DNA of 64,000 nt from an uncultured Ruminococcus sp. (GTDB lineage Bacteria > Bacillota > Clostridia > Oscillospirales > Acutalibacteraceae). Of the stretch, positions 9,094 through 18,607 are shown piece by piece. The DNA is taken from positions 1 to 64,000 of the forward strand of contig CACXIV010000012.1 of assembly GCA_902767845.1 (NCBI GenBank), written 5' to 3'. The notes below the pieces were generated by a model. The model saw only the letters and a list, made by a program, of their open reading frames with translations, did no database searches and was not told the DNA's origin. Numbering within the stretch: the first letter of the stretch is position 1; every line of letters begins with the position of its first letter. The translations under genes were made by a program, and so were the position numbers.

Positions 9094-10317
9094 TTAAAGC
9101 TCGCCTATGCGGATGGTGGAGAGGATCTCAACGCCCTGAGCCGCGAGCTTATCGCACTTCTCTCTGAATTCCGAGAGGGTCATGGCGTCGGTGAGGATAG
9201 CGCAGCGCTTGACATCCTGGATAGCGGTGATCTTGCCGAAGATCTCCTCCGCCTTCTGAGCGGCGTTTTCGCCGTTGACGCGAAGATACATTTTAAATAC
9301 GCTGTCGTTTACGTCGATGATGTTGCTGCCGTCGCCGTCTGTCCAGTAGAGGAAGCGGCGCCTCTTGAGGTGCATGCAGGAATCGACGATGTCCGCGCAT
9401 ACCGCGCTGGCGGTGGGCAGCTTGCCGGCGCCCTTGCCGTAGAATACAACGTCGCCCGTGCAGTCGCCTCTAACCATGATGCCGTTGAACTCGTAGTCGA
9501 TATTCGCGAGCTGGCTCTTTTCGGGAACGAGCATGGGGGCTGTGATAATGTCTATCTTGCCGTCGGGAAGGCGCTTGACTCTGCCTATCAGCTTGATGAC
9601 GCAGTTGAATTTCTCCGCGAACTTGACGTCCTCAAGGGTGATGTTCGTGATGCCCTCGGTATGTACCGCGTCGGGATAAACGTGCTTTCCGAACGCGAGC
9701 GAGGCTAAAATACAGATCTTGCGGCAGGCGTCGTGGCCTTCGATGTCGGCAGCGGGATTGCGCTCGGCAAAGCCCAGATCCTGAGCGAGCTTGAGCGCGT
9801 CCTCAAACTGCATGCCGTCCTCTATCATCTTAGTCAAAATAAAGTTTGTTGTTCCGTTAAGGATGCCGGCGATCTCGTCGACATTGTTCGCGACAAGGCA
9901 CTGGTTCATCGGGCGGATGATCGGGATGCCGCCGCCTACCGACGCCTCGAACAGGAAATTGACGTTCTCCTGTCTCGCGATCTCAAGAAGCTCGGCGCCG
10001 TGAGCGGCAACAAGCTCCTTGTTTGAGGTGACAACGCTCTTGCCTGCCTTCAGGCAGCGCTTAACGTAGTCGTAGGAGGGGTTGAGACCGCCCATTACCT
10101 CAACTACGACCCTGATCTCGAGGTCGTTGATGATCTCGTCGAAGTTCTTGGTGAACCTGTCGGCGATGGGGCTGTCCGGGAACTCGCGAAGATCGAGAAC
10201 CTTTTTTACATAGATCTCCTCGCCGAGACGCGAAAAGAGCTTTTGCTTGTGGGTAAGTAATATTTCAACGACGCCGGAGCCTACGACTCCGTGTCCCATT
10301 ACTGCGATTGATACCAT
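9094..10317 (-). CDS. hom: homoserine dehydrogenase
   Basis: Reduces aspartate-4-semialdehyde to homoserine with NAD(P)H, the branch to threonine and methionine. It has 407 residues. The N-terminal Rossmann motif is VMGHGVVGSGV. The catalytic domain carries AGILNGTTNFILTKM and AAADIEGHD-like blocks (here NPAADIEGHDACRK). The C-terminal 65 residues look like an ACT regulatory domain (YLRVNGENAAQKAEEIFGKI). A strong AAGGAAAGGAAG site precedes the ATG. The penicillin-binding protein gene ends 63 bp upstream on the same strand and aspartate kinase follows, so the three may be co-transcribed. I saw no terminator in either gap. Confidence 0.95.
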   Translation of the reverse strand: MVSIAVMGHGVVGSGVVEILLTHKQKLFSRLGEEIYVKKVLDLREFPDSPIADRFTKNFDEIINDLEIRVVVEVMGGLNPSYDYVKRCLKAGKSVVTSNKELVAAHGAELLEIARQENVNFLFEASVGGGIPIIRPMNQCLVANNVDEIAGILNGTTNFILTKMIEDGMQFEDALKLAQDLGFAERNPAADIEGHDACRKICILASLAFGKHVYPDAVHTEGITNITLEDVKFAEKFNCVIKLIGRVKRLPDGKIDIITAPMLVPEKSQLANIDYEFNGIMVRGDCTGDVVFYGKGAGKLPTASAVCADIVDSCMHLKRRRFLYWTDGDGSNIIDVNDSVFKMYLRVNGENAAQKAEEIFGKITAIQDVKRCAILTDAMTLSEFREKCDKLAAQGVEILSTIRIGEL

Positions 10318-10380
10318 ATTTCTTCCTTTCCTTTCACTTTACATATGAGTCATTTTCAGCCGGTCAAAAACCTGTCGCGG

Positions 10381-12801
10381 CTAATTCGGCTGGGCGCCGT
10401 CGGCGCCCGCTCCGCCTTCGCCTCCGCCGGGGCTTTCGCCGCCGGAGCTTTCTCCGCCTTCGCCTCCTCCGGAGCTTTCGCCGCCCGAGCTTTCGCCGCC
10501 AGAGCTTTCGCCGCCGGAGCTTTCTTCTCCGCTTTCGCCTCCGGAGCTTTCTTCTCCGCTTTCACCGCCGGATCCGATGTCGTCCGCGGAAGGATCTCCG
10601 CTGTTATCGTCCGAGCTGCTCTCGCCGTAAACGACGTCGCCGTAGTAGGGCGAGCCGAACGCCGGGATGTTGTCCTCGGTGTAGTAGCCGACGTATTTGC
10701 CGGAAACGTCCTCGGTCGAGATAATAAGACCGGTGATCGGGTTATATGTCGCCGCGATAACATTCGGCGAGGTCAGATATTTCTTCTGTTCCTTGTCCTT
10801 GAGGTACTCGCCCATTACGTTCGCGAAGAATTTTGCCGAGCGGGTGGTGTCGGAAATAGTCGCGGGGCTGTCAAAGCCGGTCCATGTCGCCATTACGCAG
10901 TAGGGCGACAGTCCGCAGAACCACGCGTCCTTGTCGTCGTTGGTGGTACCGGTCTTGCCGGCGATGTCCCAGCCCTGGATCTGAGCGTACATGGCGCGGG
11001 TGTGCTGGCTGTTCTCTACGTTATAGTGGAGCAGACGGTTCATTATCGTCGCCGTCTCGCCCGAATAAGCCTGCTTGGGGATCTGGTCGCGGTTATCAAT
11101 GATAACGTTGTCCTCGGAGTCGGTCACGTAGTAGTAGGTGTACGGCTTGTAGTAAAGACCGCCGTTGCCCATGTAGGCGTAGGCCGCCGCCATTTCTCTG
11201 ACGGTTACGCCTCCGCGCATACCGCCGATTGAGAGCGCGCCGTTCATGTTGGCGTCCTGCTCGTCGAGGTTGTTGAAGCCCATCTTTGTTACGGCCTGCT
11301 CATACGCGACGGAAGGACCGCCGATAAGCTCCATTACCTGTACCGCCGTGGCGTTCGAGGAGTACTCGATAGCGTCAGGCAGAAGCATGCTGCCCAAGTA
11401 GGAGCCGTAGGCGTTGCGCGGACCCGGGATATAGTTGCCGTTCTCGTCGACCTCGTACTTTTCGAGCGGTTCGTCAAGTACGGAGGATGAGAAGTAAAGC
11501 TGCTTTGTGTCGATAGCGATCGGATATACGAAAAGCGGCTTGATCGCCGAACCGGGCTGGAGCACCGAATGGCTCGCTCTGTCCCAGTCAAGGTCGCCGG
11601 TCTTTCTTTTTGAGCTGCCGACGGTGGCTATTACCCTGCCGTCAAAGCCCATCATAACAGAGCCTATCTGTATGTCGGGATCGGCTCCCCTGTCCATATT
11701 GAGAGCCGCCTGCTCAATGTAGTTCTGCATGCTCTCGTCCATGGCGCTGTAGATCTTTAGTCCCTCGGTGTATATCTTCTCCGAGGCAGCGCCCTCGCTG
11801 ATGTTGTAGTACTGCGCGAGGTCGCGCCTGAGGTCGAATACGATCTGATCCTCGTACCAGTTCTGGATGTTGTCGGCGTCCTCATCCTCGTCCTCGTCGT
11901 CGCTGGGGGTGGTGAAGCCGACAAAGGTCATGGTCTCGCTTTCCTGCTTTGCCTTTTCGTACTCGTCCTTGGTGATGATGTCCTGGTCGTACATCTCCGC
12001 GAGGATGATGTTGCGGCGTTTTTTGTTATTTTCGGGGTAGATAAGCGGATTGAACTGCGAGGGGTTCTGGGTAATGCCCGCGATCGCGGCACATTCCGCG
12101 AGCGAGCAGTCCTTTATGCTCTTGCCGAAGTAGAGCTGAGCCGCCGCCTCGACTCCCTGACAGTTGTTGCCGAAGTTTACGACGTTGAGGTAAGCCTCGA
12201 GGATCTGATCCTTTGTGTACTCCTTCTCGAGCTTGAGCGCCTTGCATATCTCGCGGAGCTTACGGTTGATCGAAACCTCGTTGTCGTCGGTAATGTTCTT
12301 GATAAGCTGCTGGGTGATGGTCGAGCCGCCGTAGGTGTCCGAGCCGGTGGCCAGAGTTGCGACAGCCGAAAGGGTCCTCTGCCAGTCGACGCCGCTGTGC
12401 TCGTAAAAGCGCTTGTCCTCGATAGCGACCTGCGCCTCCTTCATGTAGGCGGGGATATCCTGATTGCTCACCCAGATGCGGTTCTCGGTGCTGTAGAGCT
12501 TGCGCTTCTCGACGAACTCGCCGCTCTTTTCGTCCTTGACGAGGATCCGGCTCGTCTGGTTCATCGACTTCGCCTTTAGATCTATGCCCGTAGGCTCGCT
12601 CGCCAGAGCGATGATGTAGATAGAGAGCGAAACGCCCGTGATTATCCCCGCGATCAACAAAATCGTAAAGACAGTGAGAAAGAACTTGCCTATCGCCTTA
12701 AAAAAGCGCGCGGCTCCGCTCTCGCTCTTCTTCTTTTCGGGAACAAGCTCGGGAATTTTGCCCGTGTAGGTGCTGATATCTGTTTCACGTTTGTTACGCA
12801 T
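10381..12801 (-). CDS. class A penicillin-binding protein (glycosyltransferase-transpeptidase)
   Basis: A bifunctional peptidoglycan synthase of 806 residues. Residues 1-30 are cytoplasmic and Lys/Glu-rich, and a single membrane anchor follows at about 35-65. The GT51 domain has [21 protein letters not shown] and [14 protein letters not shown]. The transpeptidase domain has the active Ser in QPGSAIKP, SxN as YSSNAT and the KTG box as AGKTGTTND. The last 70 or so residues are low-complexity Gly/Ser/Glu repeats ending GADGAQPN, an extracellular tail common in Gram-positive PBP1. This tail is repetitive at DNA level too (about 10390-10600). A -10-like TATAAT on the minus strand at 12886-12891 is a possible promoter with a weak -35. 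Confidence 0.94.
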   Translation of the reverse strand: MRNKRETDISTYTGKIPELVPEKKKSESGAARFFKAIGKFFLTVFTILLIAGIITGVSLSIYIIALASEPTGIDLKAKSMNQTSRILVKDEKSGEFVEKRKLYSTENRIWVSNQDIPAYMKEAQVAIEDKRFYEHSGVDWQRTLSAVATLATGSDTYGGSTITQQLIKNITDDNEVSINRKLREICKALKLEKEYTKDQILEAYLNVVNFGNNCQGVEAAAQLYFGKSIKDCSLAECAAIAGITQNPSQFNPLIYPENNKKRRNIILAEMYDQDIITKDEYEKAKQESETMTFVGFTTPSDDEDEDEDADNIQNWYEDQIVFDLRRDLAQYYNISEGAASEKIYTEGLKIYSAMDESMQNYIEQAALNMDRGADPDIQIGSVMMGFDGRVIATVGSSKRKTGDLDWDRASHSVLQPGSAIKPLFVYPIAIDTKQLYFSSSVLDEPLEKYEVDENGNYIPGPRNAYGSYLGSMLLPDAIEYSSNATAVQVMELIGGPSVAYEQAVTKMGFNNLDEQDANMNGALSIGGMRGGVTVREMAAAYAYMGNGGLYYKPYTYYYVTDSEDNVIIDNRDQIPKQAYSGETATIMNRLLHYNVENSQHTRAMYAQIQGWDIAGKTGTTNDDKDAWFCGLSPYCVMATWTGFDSPATISDTTRSAKFFANVMGEYLKDKEQKKYLTSPNVIAATYNPITGLIISTEDVSGKYVGYYTEDNIPAFGSPYYGDVVYGESSSDDNSGDPSADDIGSGGESGEESSGGESGEESSGGESSGGESSGGESSGGGEGGESSGGESPGGGEGGAGADGAQPN

Positions 12802-13051
12802 ATTTTTTCCTCTGTCCGTAAAAAAATATTATTGTTTGATTTGATTTGCCGCTCCCGGCGCTTTCGCGAGAGCGTATTTACAGTTATTATAGCACTTTTC
12901 CGAAAAAAAATAAATATATATTTTTAATTTTTCAATAGAAAAATAACACGCGCGGCGGTTTAATTTTATGTAAAAGGGTGAATAATATGTCAGTTTTGTG
13001 AAAAAATAATACAAAAGCCCTTGTTTTCCGAGGCTTGGAAGGATTGATGAA

Positions 13052-13363
13052 ATGAAAAAACTGATATTGATCGCGGTGACCGGAGCGGTGCTGATCAGCA
13101 GCGTTTTGATCGGCTCGTTCGCTGCAGGCTCGGCGGCGGTTAGCGATACGGCGGCTTCGCGGACAGAGGAGGAAAAAGCGTATGTGATAAGCGTCGACAG
13201 CGGCAGGGTAGCGGTGTTCAGGGACGGCGAGGACAAGCCGTTTATGGTGACGGATACGTTCGTGAACTCGCTGCCGAAAACGGACAGGCTCGAGCTCGAA
13301 AACGGAGTGAGGGTCAGCGGCGAAAGGGAGCTGCGAAAGGCGATCGAGGACTATTGCAGCTGA
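13052..13363 (+). CDS. BofC C-terminal-domain-like small exported or membrane-anchored protein
   Basis: A 103-residue protein with an N-terminal signal/anchor (residues 5-28). Residues 43-103 read YVISVDSGRVAVF, then PFMVTDTFVNSLPKTDR, then GVRVSGERELRKAIEDYCS. This matches the short domain found at the end of BofC-type sporulation checkpoint proteins and in many small Clostridial exported proteins (Y-x-V-x-x-x-x-G-x-V-A-V-F ... L-P ... D ... E-L ... E-D-Y-x-S). The site GGAAGG precedes the ATG. A sporulation role is only inferred from the family. The longer minus-strand ORF over this gene is taken as its shadow. Confidence 0.75.
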   Translation: MKKLILIAVTGAVLISSVLIGSFAAGSAAVSDTAASRTEEEKAYVISVDSGRVAVFRDGEDKPFMVTDTFVNSLPKTDRLELENGVRVSGERELRKAIEDYCS

Positions 13364-13373
13364 CGCGTGTTTT

Positions 13374-13399
13374 CGCTCCGCGAGCCGGATCGCGGAGCG
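13374..13399 (+). terminator. hairpin after BofC-like gene
   Basis: A perfect 10-bp stem (CGCTCCGCGA / TCGCGGAGCG) with a 6-nt loop, 11 bp after the stop. There is no T tract behind it, so termination is uncertain. Confidence 0.5.
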
Positions 13400-13401
13400 C
13401 C

Positions 13402-13668
13402 CTGTCGAAAAAACGGACGGTGATAATATTTTTCTTTCCGCGCTGTCTGCCTGAAATGAGGCTGAAATTAATTAAAACTTTTCTGTCGGGACGGCGATGA
13501 TATTTTCCTGTCCGCGCTGTCTGCCCGAATCGGCGGCGGGGACACCCCGCATTGACCGCGGGGCACCCCGTATTGAGGCTGGAATTAATTAAAACTTTTC
13601 TGTCGGGACGGCGATGATTTTTTCCTGTCCGCGCTGTCTGCTCGAAATGACCGCGGGGGCACCCCGCC
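13402..13668. repeat. three diverged tandem repeats
   Basis: Copies begin at about 13402, 13483 and 13600. The shared core runs from TGTCGGGACGGCGATGAT to TCCGCGCTGTCTGC. Copies 1 and 2 also share the trailing segment TGAGGCTGGAATTAATTAAA. Copy 2 has an extra GC-rich insert built from two CACCCCG-ATTGA subrepeats. The repeats have no ORF and no mobility gene. Confidence 0.75.
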
Positions 13669-13681
13669 GGACATAAAGTGA

Positions 13682-13710
13682 TTGACTTTTATGCCGATTT
13701 GCGGTATGAT
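13682..13710 (+). promoter_or_regulatory. promoter of the fab-acc operon
   Basis: TTGACT (13682-13687), 17 bp and TATGAT (13705-13710). The predicted start near 13717 gives a leader of about 120 nt. Confidence 0.75.
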
Positions 13711-13785
13711 AGAAACGAAAATGCGCTAATTATATTCCGAGCGCGAAAACCCGATTTTTACTTGTTCGGTGATAACAAAATTTTG

Positions 13786-13820
13786 CGCGAAAAATGCGCT
13801 TTTTATCGGCTTTTTTCGCG
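13786..13820 (+). promoter_or_regulatory. inverted repeat in fabK leader
   Basis: A 9-bp perfect inverted repeat (CGCGAAAAA / TTTTTCGCG) with a 17-nt centre ends 2 nt before the fabK ribosome site. It could fold in the mRNA or act as a DNA operator. It does not match the FapR or FabT sites I know. Confidence 0.45.
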
Positions 13821-13839
13821 GGAAAAGGAGAATGTACAT

Positions 13840-14790
13840 ATGATTTCCACAATAATCGACCAAAGCCTCGGACTTGAGTTTCCGATTTTTCAGGGAGGCA
13901 TGGCATGGGTAGCCGACGCTTCGCTGGCGGCAGGCGTTTCAAACGCGGGCGGACTCGGACTGATAGCCGCCATGAACTCAAACGGAGAACAGCTCCGCGC
14001 CGAGATCAAAAAGTGTAAGGAGCTTACGGACAAGCCCTTCGGAGTAAATATCATGCTGATGAGCCCGTTCGCGGACGAGGTCGCGGACGTGGTGATCGAA
14101 GAGGGCGTAAAGGTAGTCACAACAGGCGCCGGAAACCCCGGTAAATACATGGAAAAATGGCTCGCGGCAGGCATCAGGGTCATCCCGGTGGTACCCTCGA
14201 CCGCGCTCGCCAAAAGGATGGAAAAATTAGGAGCCTTCGCGGTCATCGCCGAGGGCGGAGAGAGCGGCGGCCATGTAGGCGAGCTCACCACAATGGCGCT
14301 CGTTCCGCAGGTAGTCGACGCGGTGTCGATCCCGGTAATAGCGGCAGGCGGTATCGCCGACGGCAGACAGCTCGCGGCGGCGTTCATGCTCGGAGCCGTG
14401 GGCGTTCAGGTAGGAACAAGATTTTTGGTAGCGAAGGAATGTACCATTTCGCAGGAATACAAGGACAAGGTGCTCAAGGCTAAGGATATCGACTCGGTCG
14501 TAACCGGCAAGCGCCTCGGTCACCCCGTCCGCTCGATCAAAAACGCCTTTACAAGGGCGTATCAGAAGGCTGAGTACGATTCGTCGTCAGTCTCCGACGA
14601 GGAGCTCGAGAAGATGGGCGCAGGCGTGCTGAGAATGGCGGCTCGCGAGGGCGACGTCAGGAACGGCTGCGTTCTTGCCGGTCAGGTAGCGTCGATGGTA
14701 ACAAAGGAGCAGACCTCGCGCGAGATCATCACCGAGATGTTCGCGCAGGCCGAGGAAGTGCTGAACGGAGCGTCAAAATGGGTAAAATAG
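13840..14790 (+). CDS. fabK: enoyl-ACP reductase II (FMN-dependent)
   Basis: Carries out the last reduction of each fatty acid elongation cycle, trans-2-enoyl-ACP to acyl-ACP, with FMN. It has 316 residues and a TIM-barrel fold of the 2-nitropropane dioxygenase-like family. The N-terminus reads FPIFQGGMAWVADASLAAGVSNAGG, typical of FabK. Later VIAEGGESGGHVG and PVIAAGGIADGRQ form the phosphate/flavin site. The start at 13840 follows AAAAGGAG. An upstream in-frame ATG lies before the promoter and is rejected. It is the first gene of the nine-gene operon and overlaps fabD by 13 bp. Confidence 0.95.
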   Translation: MISTIIDQSLGLEFPIFQGGMAWVADASLAAGVSNAGGLGLIAAMNSNGEQLRAEIKKCKELTDKPFGVNIMLMSPFADEVADVVIEEGVKVVTTGAGNPGKYMEKWLAAGIRVIPVVPSTALAKRMEKLGAFAVIAEGGESGGHVGELTTMALVPQVVDAVSIPVIAAGGIADGRQLAAAFMLGAVGVQVGTRFLVAKECTISQEYKDKVLKAKDIDSVVTGKRLGHPVRSIKNAFTRAYQKAEYDSSSVSDEELEKMGAGVLRMAAREGDVRNGCVLAGQVASMVTKEQTSREIITEMFAQAEEVLNGASKWVK

Positions 14791-15680
14791 CGTTTGTATT
14801 TTCCGGACAGGGCGCTCAGTACAGCGGAATGGGCAAGGAGCTTTACGAGGCGTCTGCAGCGGCTAAGGCGGTCTACGACATGGCGGATTCGATCCGCCCG
14901 GGAACTTCAAAGATGTGCTTTGAGGGCAGCGCCGAGGAGCTCAACAGAACGATAAACACCCAGCCGTGCGTATTCACCGCGGATCTCGCGGCGGCGCGCG
15001 CGCTTGAGGAAAAGGGAATAAAGCCCGACTGCGTAGCCGGTTTCTCGCTCGGAGAGATAGCGGCGCTGGCGTTTTCGGGGATACTCACCGACGAGGAGGC
15101 GTTCAGACTCGTTTGCGAACGAGGCGAGCTGATGGACAAAGCGGCTCGCGAAAACCCCGGAGCCATGGCGGCGGTGATGAAGATACCCCCCGAGGCGGTG
15201 GAGGAGATCTGCGAAAGGTTCGGCGATACATATCCCGTCAACTACAACTCCCCGGCTCAGACCGTTGTCGCCACCACCGACGAACACGCCGAAGCGTTCT
15301 GCGAGGCGGTAAAGGAGGCAGGCGGCAGGGCAAAGCTGCTCGCGGTAAGCGGAGCGTTCCACTCTCCGTTTATGGCTTCGGCAGCGGAGGGTCTGGCGGA
15401 GTATATGAAGGGCGTCGGTTTCGGACAGCCCGGGATAGAGATATATTCCGACGTGACCGCCAAGCCCTATGAGGGAGATTTCAAGGCTCTGGTCAGGGCG
15501 CAGGTAGAAAGCCCCGTGCGCTGGCAGAGCATAGTCGAAAATATGATAGAAAGCGGCGTCGATACATTCATCGAGGTCGGAGTGGGCAAGACGCTCACAG
15601 GTCTTATCAAGAGGATAAACGCCGACGTAAAGGCGTTCAAAACAGAAACCCCAAGCGATATGGAAGCGCTTGAAATATAA
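14778..15680 (+). CDS. fabD: malonyl-CoA:ACP transacylase
   Basis: Moves malonyl from CoA to acyl carrier protein for chain elongation. It has 300 residues. The N-terminus is IAFVFSGQGAQYSGMG, the nucleophile elbow GFSLGE places the catalytic Ser at residue 90, and the partner His lies in GAFHSPFM. The start lies inside the end of fabK, so translation is probably coupled. It feeds FabF, encoded two genes downstream. Confidence 0.96.
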   Translation: MGKIAFVFSGQGAQYSGMGKELYEASAAAKAVYDMADSIRPGTSKMCFEGSAEELNRTINTQPCVFTADLAAARALEEKGIKPDCVAGFSLGEIAALAFSGILTDEEAFRLVCERGELMDKAARENPGAMAAVMKIPPEAVEEICERFGDTYPVNYNSPAQTVVATTDEHAEAFCEAVKEAGGRAKLLAVSGAFHSPFMASAAEGLAEYMKGVGFGQPGIEIYSDVTAKPYEGDFKALVRAQVESPVRWQSIVENMIESGVDTFIEVGVGKTLTGLIKRINADVKAFKTETPSDMEALEI

Positions 15681-15698
15681 GGGAAACGAGGCTTAACT

Positions 15699-16442
15699 AT
15701 GAGATTTGAGAACAAGACCGCCGTTGTTACGGGCGGTTCAAGAGGAATAGGACTCGCTATCGCGAAAAAGCTGGCTGAGGGCGGCGCGAATATCGCGGTG
15801 CTCTACGTCGGAGACGAGAGCGAAGGAAAGGCCGCGAAGGCCGAGCTTGAGCAGTACGGCACAAAAGTAGAGCAGTATTTTTGCGACGTTTCCGACTTTG
15901 AAAAGTCAAAGGCGGTCTGCGAGCAGGTGATCGCGGATTTCGGCAAGGTGGATTTCCTTATCAACAACGCCGGAATAACCCGTGACAAGCTCGTGCTTAA
16001 TATGGAGGAGAGCGACTTTGACGCCGTAATAAACGTCAACCTCAAGGGCACCTTCAATATGATCAAGCACTTCTACAAGCACTTTATGAAGAACCGCGGC
16101 GGCAGGATCGTCAGCACCTCCTCGATCGTAGGTCTGATCGGCAACGCCGGACAGGCGAACTACTCGGCCTCGAAAGCCGGCATAATCGGTCTGACAAAGT
16201 CCGTGGCTCGCGAGCTCGCCGGCAGGAACGTAACGGTCAACGCCGTTGCTCCCGGTTACATCGGCACCGATATGACAAACGTCCTTCCCGAAAAGGTCAA
16301 GGAAAGCATGAAGGCTCAGATCCCTGCCAAGCGCATCGGTACTCCCGACGACGTTGCCAATGTCGTGGCGTTCCTCTGCTCCGACGAGGCGGCGTATGTT
16401 ACGGGCGAAGTGATCCGCGTCGACGGCGGACTCGCCATTTAA
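15699..16442 (+). CDS. fabG: 3-oxoacyl-ACP reductase
   Basis: Short-chain dehydrogenase that reduces 3-oxoacyl-ACP with NADPH. It has 247 residues. The cofactor motif TGGSRGIG is at 11-18, NNAGITRD follows, the catalytic Ser-Tyr-Lys appears in STSSIVG and YSASKAG, and the end is VTGEVIRVDGGLAI. It lies 18 bp after fabD in the fab operon, which makes it the housekeeping FabG. The SDR gene at 31535-32275 is a second paralogue elsewhere. Confidence 0.96.
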   Translation: MRFENKTAVVTGGSRGIGLAIAKKLAEGGANIAVLYVGDESEGKAAKAELEQYGTKVEQYFCDVSDFEKSKAVCEQVIADFGKVDFLINNAGITRDKLVLNMEESDFDAVINVNLKGTFNMIKHFYKHFMKNRGGRIVSTSSIVGLIGNAGQANYSASKAGIIGLTKSVARELAGRNVTVNAVAPGYIGTDMTNVLPEKVKESMKAQIPAKRIGTPDDVANVVAFLCSDEAAYVTGEVIRVDGGLAI

Positions 16443-16454
16443 CGGGAGGTAATT

Positions 16455-17684
16455 ATGAGCAGAAGAGTTGTAGTTACAGGACTCGGCGCGGTCAGCCCCG
16501 TTGGCAACGACATTGACACAATGTGGAAAAACATGCTCGACGGCGTTTGCGGTATCGAGGAGATCACCGCGTTCGACACAAGCGAGCTCAAGGTACATAT
16601 CGCAGGCACGGTCAAGGATTTCGAGCCCGAAAAGTATTTTGAAAAAAGAGAGGCGAAAAAGCTCGATATCTACTGCCAGTACGCTCTCGCGGCGGCTCAG
16701 CAGGCGGTGGACGACAGCGGGATCCTCGGCACGATAGACGAAAACCGCTTCGGCGTATACATCGGCGCCGGTATCGGCGGACTAAATACATTCGTAAACA
16801 ACACCCTGGGATTCGATCACGGCGGACCGCGCAAGGTGTCGCCGTTCTTCATCCCGATGATGATAGGCAACATCGCCACGGGCAACGCCGCTATCCGCTT
16901 TAACGCCAAGGGCGTTTCGCTCTCGGTAATGAGCGCCTGCGCTACCGGAACAAACTCGATCGGCGAGGCGTTCCACGCCATAAAGGACGGCTATGCCGAC
17001 GCGATCATCGCAGGCGGCGCCGAGGCAGTGGTAGCTCCGCTCACGATAGCAGGCTTCCAGAACATGAAGGCTCTGTCCACCAACCCCGACCCCAAAAAGG
17101 CGTCGCGCCCGTTCGACAAGGATCGCGACGGATTCGTAATGGGCGAGGGCGCCGGAATGCTCATTCTCGAGGAGTACGAGCACGCCAAGGCTCGCGGAGC
17201 CAAGATATACGCGGAATTTGCCGGTTACGGCAACACCTGCGACGCCCACCACGTCACCGCTCCCGATCCCGAGGGAGCCGGGCTCGCGAGGGCTATCAAG
17301 ATCGCGTTCGAGGAGGCTGACGTCGCCGATGACGCTCAGGTATACATCAACGCCCACGGCACCAGCACTCACCTCAACGACCTGACCGAGACCATGGCTA
17401 TCAAGGCGGCTCTCGGCGAAAAGGCTTACGACGCGAGCATCAGCTCGACAAAGTCGATGACAGGCCACATGCTCGGCGCCACGGGCGCGATAGAAGCGAT
17501 CGCCGCCGTAAAGGCGATCGACGACGGAATTATCCCCCCGACCGTAAATCTCGACGAGCCGGACGAGGGACTCGACCTCGACTACACGCCAAAAACCGCC
17601 AAAAAGCGCGATATCGACGTGGCCGCTTCGACCAATTTGGGCTTTGGCGGACATGACGCCTGCGTTGTATTCAAGAAGATATAA
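16455..17684 (+). CDS. fabF: beta-ketoacyl-ACP synthase II
   Basis: Condenses malonyl-ACP with acyl-ACP. It has 409 residues in a thiolase fold. The nucleophile Cys162 is in SACATGTNS, and the two His are in NAHGTSTHLNDLTE and TGHMLGATGAIEA. The gene follows fabG by 12 bp with GGGAGGT before the ATG. No fabH or acpP is in this operon, so initiation and the carrier protein must be encoded elsewhere. Confidence 0.96.
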   Translation: MSRRVVVTGLGAVSPVGNDIDTMWKNMLDGVCGIEEITAFDTSELKVHIAGTVKDFEPEKYFEKREAKKLDIYCQYALAAAQQAVDDSGILGTIDENRFGVYIGAGIGGLNTFVNNTLGFDHGGPRKVSPFFIPMMIGNIATGNAAIRFNAKGVSLSVMSACATGTNSIGEAFHAIKDGYADAIIAGGAEAVVAPLTIAGFQNMKALSTNPDPKKASRPFDKDRDGFVMGEGAGMLILEEYEHAKARGAKIYAEFAGYGNTCDAHHVTAPDPEGAGLARAIKIAFEEADVADDAQVYINAHGTSTHLNDLTETMAIKAALGEKAYDASISSTKSMTGHMLGATGAIEAIAAVKAIDDGIIPPTVNLDEPDEGLDLDYTPKTAKKRDIDVAASTNLGFGGHDACVVFKKI

Positions 17685-17696
17685 GGAGAAAAAGAA

Positions 17697-18125
17697 ATGA
17701 TAGATATTTCCACACTTAAAGAATATATAAAGGTTTTGGAGGAAAGCTCTCTCGTTACGCTTGAGCTTTGCGACGAGACCGACTCGATCAGGCTTGAAAA
17801 GGCACAGGCGGCTCCCTCCGCTCCGGCGGCGGTAACGGTCAACGCGGCTCCCGTCCAGGCGGCAGCTCCCGCGGCTGAGCCCGAGGAAAGCGGAAAGACT
17901 ATCTCCGCTCCGATCGTAGGCGTATTCTACGCCGCGCCCTCTCCCGAGAGCGATCCCTACGTCCATGTCGGCAAGAAGGTCAAGAAGGGCGACGTCGTCT
18001 GCATAATCGAGGCTATGAAGTGCATGAACGAGATTCAGGCCGAGGAGGACGGCGAGATCACAGCCGTGCTCGCTACAAACGGTGAGCTTGTAGAGTACAA
18101 TCAGCCGCTGTTTGCGATAAAATAA
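17697..18125 (+). CDS. accB: acetyl-CoA carboxylase biotin carboxyl carrier protein
   Basis: Carries biotin between AccC and AccA/AccD. It has 142 residues. The N-terminal helix region (1-35) is followed by an Ala/Pro-rich hinge (38-65), then a biotinyl domain whose acceptor is Lys108 in EAMKCMNE. The usual motif is AMKMMNE or AMKLMNE, so Cys replaces the residue after the biotinylated Lys. It lies 12 bp after fabF. Confidence 0.95.
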   Translation: MIDISTLKEYIKVLEESSLVTLELCDETDSIRLEKAQAAPSAPAAVTVNAAPVQAAAPAAEPEESGKTISAPIVGVFYAAPSPESDPYVHVGKKVKKGDVVCIIEAMKCMNEIQAEEDGEITAVLATNGELVEYNQPLFAIK

Positions 18126-18163
18126 ATATAATTACCGGTATCAATTAAAAAACGAGGCTTTTT

Positions 18164-18586
18164 ATGAATCAGGAAGAAATCAAAAAAATACTGCCCCACC
18201 GCGACAATATGCTCCTTGTAGAGGAGTCCGAGGTCGTTGATGACGTCACCGCCAAGGGACGTTACACGATCAAAGGCGACGAGTTCTTTTTGCAGGGACA
18301 TTTTCCCGGCAATCCCGTTGTTCCGGGCGTTATACTCTGCGAGATGATGGGACAGGCAAGCTGCTGCCTGCTCGCCGACAAGGTGAGCGACTGCACGCCG
18401 TACTTTACAAAGATGAACAACGTCAAGTTCAAAAATCCCGTCAAACCGGGAGATACCCTCGAGAGCGTCTGCACGCTGACCAAAAACAGAGGTCCGTTCT
18501 ACTTTATCGACGCCAAGGGTTACGTTGACGGCAAGCTCTGCGTAAGCGCCGAGCTGTCGTTCGCCCTGATCGAAAATAAAGATTAA
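18164..18586 (+). CDS. fabZ: 3-hydroxyacyl-ACP dehydratase
   Basis: Dehydrates 3-hydroxyacyl-ACP to trans-2-enoyl-ACP, the substrate of FabK. It has 140 residues in a hot-dog fold. The catalytic His46 is in GHFPGNPVVPG and Glu60 is in CEMMGQ. Its place between accB and accC is the common order in Clostridial fab-acc operons. Confidence 0.96.
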   Translation: MNQEEIKKILPHRDNMLLVEESEVVDDVTAKGRYTIKGDEFFLQGHFPGNPVVPGVILCEMMGQASCCLLADKVSDCTPYFTKMNNVKFKNPVKPGDTLESVCTLTKNRGPFYFIDAKGYVDGKLCVSAELSFALIENKD

Positions 18587-18607
18587 CACGAGACAGAGGT
18601 AATAAAA

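Larger units (their letters stand above)
13364..13839. other. intergenic region with hairpin, triple repeat and fabK leader
   Basis: This 476-bp gap has no credible gene. It contains a 10-bp perfect hairpin at 13374-13399, three diverged direct repeats (13402-13668), the fabK promoter (13682-13710) and an AT-rich leader of about 120 nt with an inverted repeat (13786-13820). Confidence 0.7.

Noticed and set aside
10345-11232. 295-aa plus-strand ORF opposite the PBP gene
   Set aside because: Low-complexity Ala/Gly translation of the PBP tail repeats on the wrong strand.
12829-13236. 135-aa minus-strand ORF over the BofC-like gene
   Set aside because: The plus-strand gene has a signal sequence, family pattern and ribosome site. 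The minus ORF has none.
13678-13839. N-terminal extension of fabK
   Set aside because: The extension spans the operon promoter and its residues are not FabK-like.
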